Assembly (NCBI GenBank): GCA_002327225.1
Contig: DCUN01000153.1
Location: 1-5,992, forward strand
Reading direction: 5' to 3'
Origin: Desulfobulbaceae bacterium UBA2213
GTDB lineage: Bacteria; Desulfobacterota; Desulfobulbia; Desulfobulbales; Desulfocapsaceae
Length of the DNA stretch: 5,992 nucleotides
Shown here piece by piece: positions 1-4,949 of this stretch. A program made the translations under genes and the position numbers. The notes below the pieces were generated by a model. It was not told the DNA's origin, did not search any database, and saw only the letters and a program-made list of their open reading frames with translations. Numbering within the stretch: position 1 is the stretch's first letter; each line of letters begins with the position of its first letter.

Positions 1-1
1 T

Positions 2-781
2 GCGGTTGCCAAGCTCGCGCGACAGGGTGTGGCCTTTCTCCAGATCCCTGACATTGAAGGTCAGGTCAAGTTCGACAAACTTGTAGCGGCCGGCATTGCG
101 GGCCCAGATGTTGTTGACCGTAACCACCCGCGGGTCAGCAAGGACGGTGTCTCTGATTCTGTTCAGGGTGGGATAGTCAAGCGAGGCATCGAGCAGGACC
201 CGCACCGCATCGAGAAAGATGACCAGCGCGCTTCTGGCGATGAAGGCCACGACGATCAGGGTCGCATACTTATCAAAGGCGTAACCGATGACATTGCCGA
301 TAAGGGCACAGAGAATGACCAGCGAGGAAAGCATGTCGGTCCAGATATGCCCGGCGTCGGCAATCAGGCTCGGCGAACCGACCTCCCTCCCCTTTCTCAA
401 CTCATACCTCGAAAAGAACCAGGTGATGATGATGGTCAGGATAATGCCCGAAACAGCAAGGGGTATGGCCTCCAGAGGAGGCTGAGTATTGCTGAGAACC
501 TCACGGAGGATTTCATGTCCGGCCAGGATTATCAACAGCGAGGTGCCCAGGGCCACCAGATTTTCCAGTTTATAGAGGCCGTAGGGAAAGACCGGGCTGG
601 AGCGCCGGGAGATTTTGATACCGATCAGGATGATGGTCGAGGAGATGATATCGGACAAGGAATGAATGGCATCCGCCTTGATCGCCAGACTGCCGGTGGC
701 CACGGCCAGAACTGTCTTGATGGCCACCAGCAGAACATTGATCAGAATGGAGAGGAAGGCGGTTTTTTCGGCAGTTTCCAT
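2..781 (-). CDS. Cation diffusion facilitator (CDF) metal exporter, C-terminally cut by the window edge
   Basis: Reading the minus strand from an ATG at 781 gives 260 codons without a stop, running off the left edge. The protein fits a CDF family metal/proton antiporter of the inner membrane, exporting divalent metal from the cytoplasm. Six hydrophobic segments are visible (about residues 8-28, 33-57, 74-93, 105-122, 136-162, 168-186), followed by the start of the cytoplasmic ferredoxin-like domain. The metal site is seen as DAIHSLSD in TM2 (H40, D44) and DAGHIWTD in TM5 (H145, D149). The HxxxD/HxxxD pair is typical of zinc (or Zn/Cd/Co) CDFs, whereas FieF-type Fe/Zn carriers have DxxxD in TM2; zinc is therefore preferred, but by inference. 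PYGLYKLE (66-73) matches the usual loop after TM2. The start is supported by GGAGG at 788-792 and an in-frame stop at 815-817. The gene is divergent from the rest of the window. Family is confident, substrate is not. Confidence 0.93.
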   Translation of the reverse strand, partial: METAEKTAFLSILINVLLVAIKTVLAVATGSLAIKADAIHSLSDIISSTIILIGIKISRRSSPVFPYGLYKLENLVALGTSLLIILAGHEILREVLSNTQPPLEAIPLAVSGIILTIIITWFFSRYELRKGREVGSPSLIADAGHIWTDMLSSLVILCALIGNVIGYAFDKYATLIVVAFIARSALVIFLDAVRVLLDASLDYPTLNRIRDTVLADPRVVTVNNIWARNAGRYKFVELDLTFNVRDLEKGHTLSRELGNR

Positions 782-787
782 CTTCGG

Positions 788-792
788 CCTCC
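788..792 (-). promoter_or_regulatory. Shine-Dalgarno site of the CDF exporter gene
   Basis: CCTCC on the plus strand reads GGAGG on the minus strand, six bases before the ATG at 781. An in-frame TAA lies at 817-815 and there is no other start codon between it and 781, so this site fixes the start. Confidence 0.75.
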
Positions 793-808
793 AGCCGGTC
801 TCTTCAGG

Positions 809-829
809 CCACCTTTATTGCCAAGGTGG
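809..829. repeat. Perfect 7-bp inverted repeat in the CDF gene leader
   Basis: CCACCTT (809-815) and AAGGTGG (823-829) form a perfect 7-7-7 dyad with spacer TATTGCC. It lies 28 bases upstream of the CDF start codon, just beyond the ribosome binding site. It could be an operator for a metal-responsive repressor or an RNA hairpin in the leader. I do not recognise it as the site of a named regulator. Confidence 0.5.
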
Positions 830-878
830 ATATATTTTTGGTCTTGTCAATAACTGCAGTGAAACAGGGATATATTTT
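828..878. repeat. AT-rich direct repeat, 40-bp period
   Basis: GGATATATTTT occurs at 828-838 and again at 868-878, exactly 40 bp apart. The similarity extends weakly to 844/884 (a shared G and CT after the core). The repeats lie in the upstream region of the minus-strand CDF gene. A spacing of 40 bp is close to four helical turns, compatible with paired protein binding sites or duplicated promoter elements, but the AT-rich core is low complexity. Confidence 0.45.
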
Positions 879-884
879 CAGGCT

Positions 885-893
885 ATCATAACA
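885..893 (-). promoter_or_regulatory. Possible extended -10 promoter element for the CDF gene
   Basis: The minus strand reads TGTTATGAT here, matching TGnTATAAT at all but one base. No good -35 is seen at normal spacing; extended -10 promoters tolerate that. Transcription from it would give a leader of about 95 bases containing both AT-rich boxes and the dyad at 809-829. A perfect TTGACA also occurs on the minus strand at 850-845, but no acceptable -10 lies 16-18 bases from it. Confidence 0.25.
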
Positions 894-998
894 GGGTCCG
901 TAAAAACAACAGGAAACTCACATTACATTCCACGCCCGCTATGCCCCGGAGCTCAATCTGTCCGGCGGAGATGAGACGGTCAAAGATCTACAGGCAGA

Positions 999-1078
999 GT
1001 GACACCCCTGCCGTCATCACCGATGCCACACATCTGTTGCCACACAAGCGTAGTTTGGCAACAGATGTGTGGTGTCAC
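999..1078. repeat. Outer 8-bp inverted repeat GTGACACC/GGTGTCAC
   Basis: GTGACACC (999-1006) is the exact reverse complement of GGTGTCAC (1071-1078). The right copy overlaps the right arm of the long hairpin at 1022-1076, so the two pairings would be mutually exclusive in RNA or cruciform DNA. A third copy of the GTGWCAC core lies at 1499-1505, directly before the next gene. Confidence 0.4.
1022..1076. repeat. Long isolated hairpin (17-bp perfect, 21-bp extended inverted repeat)
   Basis: CCACACATCTGTTGCCA (1026-1042) is perfectly complementary to 1056-1072, with a 13-base loop (1043-1055). Two G-T pairs and two further Watson-Crick pairs extend the stem to 1022/1076. It lies between divergent genes and is not followed directly by a T run, so it is not a standard intrinsic terminator. 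It could be a REP- or MITE-like palindromic element, a structured RNA or a large protein-binding dyad. Only one copy is in this window, so its repeat nature cannot be judged here. Confidence 0.8.
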
Positions 1079-1382
1079 CCGTCTCTTTTCTTCTCTTTTT
1101 TGCCACCCCCTTTGCCCCGCTCTCTCCTGGCGTCACCAGCAAAGATCCACCGCCATCACAATTAAATTTATTACAATATATCAGTATCTTATCAATGAAA
1201 GACTGCAGATCACCATGATGACAGCCTGAAAGGAAGATCTTTCTCGCCACGGAGAGGACCAACATATATTCACCTACATATACAGCAACATACCTACACA
1301 ACCATCCGGGAAGACCAAGAGCCGCCCAAATATGGCACTCTATGTGCAATAACTCTAATCAAAGTGGATAAGTCAGAAAGGT

Positions 1383-1423
1383 GCAGAAGCCGTTAGGCCT
1401 TACGGAATAACTTCTGCTTTTTT
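1383..1423 (+). terminator. Rho-independent terminator-like hairpin with no gene in front of it
   Basis: GCAGAAG (1383-1389) pairs with CTTCTGC (1411-1417), and an inner CCGT (1390-1393) pairs with ACGG (1402-1405), leaving a five-base bulge on the 3' side. Six T residues follow immediately (1418-1423). The T run makes it directional on the plus strand. No plus-strand gene precedes it in this window, so it would end either an unannotated transcript or the leader of the downstream transposase-like/ftsH unit. Confidence 0.6.
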
Positions 1424-1435
1424 GTCCAGTTCGTT

Positions 1436-1456
1436 ACGGCTCTTTATGCCGTTTTT
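1436..1456 (+). terminator. Weak second terminator-like hairpin
   Basis: ACGGC (1436-1440), a seven-base loop and GCCGT (1448-1452) are followed by four more T residues. The stem is only five pairs. GCCGT also occurs at 1389-1393 in the first hairpin and could pair with 1436-1440, so the two hairpins could exchange partners. This may be a tandem terminator, or chance. Confidence 0.35.
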
Positions 1457-1469
1457 GCCATCCAGATGA

Positions 1470-1478
1470 TGGTATGAT
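1470..1478 (+). promoter_or_regulatory. Possible extended -10 promoter of the transposase-like/ftsH unit
   Basis: TGGTATGAT fits TGnTATAAT with one mismatch in the hexamer. It lies downstream of the two terminator-like hairpins and would start transcription near 1485, giving a leader of roughly 20 bases before the ATG at 1507. No convincing -35 hexamer is seen 16-18 bases upstream. Its place after the terminators makes it the most economical promoter for the downstream pair. Confidence 0.35.
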
Positions 1479-1506
1479 TTTTTACAAAGGCTGACCTGGT
1501 GACACG

Positions 1507-2430
1507 ATGAATGAGCCGTTGAATCGCACAAACACCTCCTCTGTGAACGAACAACAGATACAGACATGGCTCACCGATGAAGAGGGCTGCCTCGCTTTTC
1601 TTTTTCATAAACGCTGGCCCGATGGTTTTCAGTGCCCTTACTGTCAATGGCAACACCTGCAATCACGCCCCTCCCGTACTGTTATCTGCGCCCACTGCGG
1701 CCATCCATCATCAATTACCACCAATACCATTATGCACGGCAGTAAAAAAAAACTTTCCCAATGGCTCCTGGCTATCTGGTGGCTCTGCGCCAATGAGACC
1801 GAAACCAGCGCCAAGAATCTCCAACGGCTGCTCAAGCTCTCCAGTTATCAGACCGCCTGGACCTGGCTGCAAAAATTACGCATGGCCATGGGCACGGCAG
1901 ACAACACAGCCTGCCATGGTCTGGTTGAATTGGGGTGCGCCCCTGTTCTGCCTGCCTGGGAAAAGCCCCATCAGGCCCTGGTCATCGCTGCCGCAGAGAC
2001 CATTCTGCCGGCAGGGATTACCGGCAGGATCAGAATGGCTACCATCAACAAGCTGGAACCCTCAGCCATCAGTACATTTCTGCAAACAGCCGTCACCCCC
2101 GGCAGCACAGTCTTTGCCCCTGGACTCCCCGCCTACCGAGAATTTGACCGACAAGGATATCTCTATGTCGTCGACTCTCCGACCCATAACCCCCACCGGG
2201 CGGAACAACTGATCAAGGGCTTTGAGATCTGGCTGAACAGGGTCCATCGCGGCGGAGTGGCCCTGAAACACCTGCAGCTCTACCTCAATGAGTTTTGCTT
2301 CAGAAGCAACAGTGCCATGCTGCCTAATCTGGAGGCCATCTTCAACCTCCTGCTTCATGGGGTGCTGGCCAATAAACCGAAACCGTATCGAGAAATTGTA
2401 TCCGGCGAGATCTCGAGGAGGGCGGAATGA
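1507..2430 (+). CDS. IS1595/ISXO2-type transposase-like protein with degenerate catalytic motifs, probably domesticated
   Basis: This intact 307-residue protein has the architecture of IS1595-family transposases: an N-terminal lead (CLAFLFHKRWPDGFQCPYC), a zinc ribbon with C43, C46, C61 and C64, a helical region ending AWTWLQKLRMAM (117-128), and a C-terminal part with PGSTV (198-202), an H-rich segment (227-230) and HLQLYLNEFCFRSN (255-268), matching the family's HLQ-YLDEF-FRFN block. The two family aspartates seem lost: the usual VEVDE reads VELGC (140-144, G143 for D), and the usual TDG after PGS-V reads APG (204-206, P205 for D). It should therefore bind DNA but not transpose; that is inference from remembered family patterns. 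An in-frame TGA at 1492-1494 and no closer alternative support ATG 1507, with a weak GGTGA at 1498-1502. Its last codons overlap ftsH by ATGA, arguing for a kept, co-expressed gene. No terminal inverted repeats of an IS were found. Confidence 0.82.
   Translation: MNEPLNRTNTSSVNEQQIQTWLTDEEGCLAFLFHKRWPDGFQCPYCQWQHLQSRPSRTVICAHCGHPSSITTNTIMHGSKKKLSQWLLAIWWLCANETETSAKNLQRLLKLSSYQTAWTWLQKLRMAMGTADNTACHGLVELGCAPVLPAWEKPHQALVIAAAETILPAGITGRIRMATINKLEPSAISTFLQTAVTPGSTVFAPGLPAYREFDRQGYLYVVDSPTHNPHRAEQLIKGFEIWLNRVHRGGVALKHLQLYLNEFCFRSNSAMLPNLEAIFNLLLHGVLANKPKPYREIVSGEISRRAE
2415..2422 (+). promoter_or_regulatory. Strong Shine-Dalgarno site for ftsH inside the upstream gene
   Basis: GAGGAGGG lies within the last codons of the transposase-like gene, four bases before the ftsH ATG at 2427. 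Together with the ATGA stop/start overlap (2427-2430) it indicates translational coupling of the pair. Confidence 0.8.
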
Positions 2431-4274
2431 ACAATATACAGATAGGGCTACTGATGCTTCTCCTCACCGCCCTCGGCCTTGTCGGCTATAACGTCTGGCT
2501 GCGGGAAACCACTCCGCCGGCCATGACTTATAGTGCCTTTCTTGCCGACCTTGACAAGGGGGAAATAAAAAAGATTCACCTCCGGGGCGGTGAAATCACC
2601 GGGGAAAACATAAAGAAACGCAGCTTCACCACCTTCTCTCCAGACGTGCCGGGGCTCATGCCCCTACTCACGGAGAGGGCCGTTGATATTACCGCAGAAT
2701 CCGCGGACCCTGGCCTTGGCAGCTTTTTTCAGTCCATGATCCCCGTTATCCTCATTCTCGGTGCCTGGCTGATCTTTAACAAAACGCAATCGACTAAAGG
2801 CTCGGGATCAGGATTCGGGAAAGGAAAAAGTACCCACCTGCTCCCCATCGGGGTCAGCAAGATCACCTTTAACGATGTGGCCGGTATTGAAGAGGCCCAG
2901 GGAGAGCTCACGGAAATCGTTGATTCCCTCAAGCATCCTGAAAAGTTCAGCAAACTTGGCGGACACATCCCCAAAGGGATCTTGCTGCAGGGTCCTCCCG
3001 GCACCGGCAAGACCCTGCTCGCCAAGGCCATCGCCGGCGAGGCATCTGTGCCTTTCTTCTCCATCGGCGGCTCTGATTTTGTCGAGATGTTTGTCGGTGT
3101 CGGGGCCTCACGGGTTCGCGAACTGTTCACCGAGGCCAAAAAAAATGCCCCCTGCATTATCTTCATCGACGAAATCGATGCCATCGGCGGCAAGCGCAGT
3201 GGCGGCAATGCCAGCGGTTCCAATGATGAAAGGGAGCAGACCTTGAACGCCCTGCTCGTGGAGATGGACGGCTTTTCCTCGGATGAGACCGTCATCCTCG
3301 TCGCCGCCACCAACCGGCCGGACATGCTCGATCCGGCCCTGCTCCGGCCCGGCCGCTTTGACCGTCAGGTCACCATATCCCTGCCGGATGCCAAAGGCCG
3401 CCTGAAGATTCTGGAGGTTCACGCCAAAAAAGTTGTCCTCTCCCCTGGAATCAACCTGGCCGTGATCGCCCAGAGCATCCCCGGCTTCAGTGGTGCTGAG
3501 ATTGCCAATCTGGTCAATGAGGCCGCTCTCACTGCCGCCCGGCACGGCAAGCAGTCGGTCACCCTGCCTGACTTTGAAGAGGCCAAGGACAAGATCGTCA
3601 TGGGCCTGGCCCGCAAAAGTGTGGTCATCAGTGAGAAAGACCGCCGACTTACCGCCTACCATGAGGCAGGACACGCCATCATCGCTACCGTACTGACGGA
3701 AACAGACCCGGTCCACAAGATCACCATCATTCCCAGAGGCCAGGCCCTGGGGCTGACCCAGCAACTGCCGCTGGATGACCGCTACACCTACTCCTATGAA
3801 TACATTATCAACAGGATCAAGATCCTTATGGGGGGGCGGGTGGCCGAAGAATTGATCTTCGGTAGACTGACCACCGGCGCCAGCAACGATATCCTCACGG
3901 CCACCGAAATTGCCACCCGCCTGATCTGTGAATGGGGCATGAATCCGACTATTGGTCCGGTTGCCCACATGCAGGAGCAGGGCGGCTTCCTGGGTGGTGG
4001 TTCCTCAGCAAAGCCCTACAGCGAGCAGACCGCGCAGGCCATTGACCGGGAAATCAAAAAAACCCTGGAGGAGTGCTATGACGCCGCAAGACAGCTGCTG
4101 TCAGAGCACAACAAGCTCCTGCACAAACTGGCTGAAGCGCTCCTGATCAATGAGACCATTGACGCTGAGGAGATGTCCATCGTTTACCACTGTTATTTGA
4201 ATCAAAAAAAGATTGAAGAATCAATCACATCAACACGGGAGGGCACTGAAACACATACGTCAGAAGGTAGATAG
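2427..4274 (+). CDS. ftsH: FtsH family ATP-dependent zinc metalloprotease (AAA+, M41), probably a secondary paralogue
   Basis: This 615-residue membrane-bound AAA+ protease would form a hexamer in the inner membrane and degrade membrane and short-lived cytoplasmic proteins. In order: TM1 (about 5-25), a short periplasmic domain, TM2 (100-117), a glycine-rich linker, then the AAA domain with Walker A GPPGTGKT (189-196), the aromatic-containing pore segment FVEMFVGVGASR, Walker B IIFIDE (244-249), and the second region of homology with R307 and R310. The M41 domain has HEAGH (412-416) and ASND with D488 as third zinc ligand. All catalytic elements are present, and length is slightly below the usual 600-650. 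Usual ftsH neighbours such as tilS or folP are absent and the gene is coupled to a transposase-like ORF, so it is probably an extra copy rather than the housekeeping one; that is inference. The tail is short and polar. Codon use resembles its neighbours. Confidence 0.96.
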   Translation: MNNIQIGLLMLLLTALGLVGYNVWLRETTPPAMTYSAFLADLDKGEIKKIHLRGGEITGENIKKRSFTTFSPDVPGLMPLLTERAVDITAESADPGLGSFFQSMIPVILILGAWLIFNKTQSTKGSGSGFGKGKSTHLLPIGVSKITFNDVAGIEEAQGELTEIVDSLKHPEKFSKLGGHIPKGILLQGPPGTGKTLLAKAIAGEASVPFFSIGGSDFVEMFVGVGASRVRELFTEAKKNAPCIIFIDEIDAIGGKRSGGNASGSNDEREQTLNALLVEMDGFSSDETVILVAATNRPDMLDPALLRPGRFDRQVTISLPDAKGRLKILEVHAKKVVLSPGINLAVIAQSIPGFSGAEIANLVNEAALTAARHGKQSVTLPDFEEAKDKIVMGLARKSVVISEKDRRLTAYHEAGHAIIATVLTETDPVHKITIIPRGQALGLTQQLPLDDRYTYSYEYIINRIKILMGGRVAEELIFGRLTTGASNDILTATEIATRLICEWGMNPTIGPVAHMQEQGGFLGGGSSAKPYSEQTAQAIDREIKKTLEECYDAARQLLSEHNKLLHKLAEALLINETIDAEEMSIVYHCYLNQKKIEESITSTREGTETHTSEGR

Positions 4275-4354
4275 CCTGAGTCTTTGAGACTGTGAACTAC
4301 CTCACTGGACGCTAAACAACCTGATTATTTACTGTAGTTTTGTCATTTCTTTAT

Positions 4355-4362
4355 AAGGAGGG
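4355..4362 (+). promoter_or_regulatory. Shine-Dalgarno site that sets the cytochrome start
   Basis: AAGGAGGG lies four bases before ATG 4367. It argues against an upstream in-frame TTG at 4340, which would place extra residues in front of a normal signal peptide. Confidence 0.8.
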
Positions 4363-4366
4363 AAAT

Positions 4367-4903
4367 ATGCGAACAAGAAAAAAAATGCTCCATGCTGCCT
4401 TGGCCATAGCCATTGGGGCCATGCTGCTCTGGCCGCAAGCAGGCAGGGCCATGGAGGTGGCGGACGCCCCGGAGACGATTGAAATCAACAGTCTGACCCA
4501 TCTCTACGGCCCGGTTGATTTTGATCATGCCATGCACACGTCAATAGCGACCTGTGAACAGTGTCATCATCACACTACCGGAGGCGAGGTCACCGACCCC
4601 AACTGTATCCGCTGTCATGCCAACAGCGGCGAGGCCGACACCGTCTCCTGCAGAGAGTGCCACAGCAGTGATCGCTTCACAAAAGATGACCTGAGCAAGC
4701 TGGACAGCCCCTTGCTCTATCATATTGATAAACCAGGACTGAAAGGGGCCTATCATCTCAACTGCGTAGTCTGTCACCAGCAGATGGGTGGACCGACCGG
4801 TTGTCAGGACTGTCATGCCATGACCGAGGCCGGAGAAAAGATGTTTCAGACCGGCGAACATGCCCCGGCTGAAACCACAGGGGGTGGCAATAGTGGCCAT
4901 TAA
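4367..4903 (+). CDS. Periplasmic pentaheme c-type cytochrome, class III (c3-like)
   Basis: The 178-residue product is exported and would carry five covalently bound haems, acting as the periplasmic electron carrier of the complex encoded with the next genes. A Sec signal peptide is clear: RTRKK, a hydrophobic core (10-22) and likely cleavage after GRA (A28). CxxCH motifs are at C63, C80, C95, C133 and C146. FDHAMH (before C63), the HHH following the first motif, and the YH pairs before C133 supply candidate distal ligands, as expected for bis-histidine class III haems. Classical c3 has four haems; here the motif at C95 looks like an insertion between the second and third. The protein lies 92 bases after ftsH and 46 bases before the iron-sulfur gene. 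Its position and partners resemble HmcA in an Hmc-type operon, but it is far smaller than the 16-haem HmcA. Haem count is directly read; partner assignment is inferred. Confidence 0.93.
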   Translation: MRTRKKMLHAALAIAIGAMLLWPQAGRAMEVADAPETIEINSLTHLYGPVDFDHAMHTSIATCEQCHHHTTGGEVTDPNCIRCHANSGEADTVSCRECHSSDRFTKDDLSKLDSPLLYHIDKPGLKGAYHLNCVVCHQQMGGPTGCQDCHAMTEAGEKMFQTGEHAPAETTGGGNSGH

Positions 4904-4949
4904 ACATCGTTTTCAATCCAGATTGTTCAAAAAAGAGAGGTAACCAGGA

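Larger units (their letters stand above)
894..1506. other. Divergent intergenic region without a recognisable gene
   Basis: No reading frame here has a ribosome binding site together with recognisable protein features; open frames on both strands (for example minus 1349-1017 and plus 941-1165) cross the long hairpin and look like chance frames. The region holds a near-palindrome cluster at 999-1078, a pyrimidine-rich tract (1078-1128, only five purines in 51 bases), an AT-rich island (about 1160-1200), a stretch rich in CAACATA/CCTACA words (about 1258-1300), and two hairpins with T runs (1383-1456). An unannotated small RNA ending near 1423 is possible, but no promoter for it can be fixed. 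Confidence 0.6.

Noticed and set aside
845..850. Perfect minus-strand TTGACA as the CDF promoter
   Set aside because: At 16-20 bases spacing the candidate -10 positions read CACCTT, ACCTTG, CCTTGG, CTTGGC and TTGGCA, none close to TATAAT, so neither a standard nor a MerR-type long-spacer promoter is supported.
29..853. Long plus-strand open frame opposite the CDF gene
   Set aside because: It is a shadow: the minus strand encodes a clear CDF transporter with membrane helices and metal motifs, whereas this frame gives a polar sequence with no recognisable domain.
1017..1349. Minus-strand open frame of 110 codons in the intergenic region
   Set aside because: It crosses the long hairpin and pyrimidine tract and has no recognisable domain; it looks like a chance frame.
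1389..1417. Integron attC-like site (GTTAGGC at 1392-1398)
   Set aside because: Only the GTTRRRY-like heptamer is present; there is no paired RYYYAAC at the right distance, and the hairpin is better explained as a terminator.
3108..3968. Minus-strand open frame of 286 codons inside ftsH
   Set aside because: Opposite strand of a fully convincing FtsH; the glycine/aspartate-rich translation is a typical antisense shadow.
4279..4291. Terminator after ftsH (AGTCT-TTG-AGACT hairpin)
   Set aside because: Five pairs with a three-base loop and no following T run; too weak to call, and read-through into the cytochrome operon remains possible.
999..4330. A mobile element carrying the transposase-like gene with ftsH as passenger
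   Set aside because: I found no matching terminal inverted repeats or target duplications on both sides, the catalytic motifs look lost, and base composition is like the neighbours.
4340..4366. Upstream TTG start for the cytochrome
   Set aside because: It would add nine residues before a normal signal peptide and would place the good Shine-Dalgarno site inside the coding region; ATG 4367 fits better.
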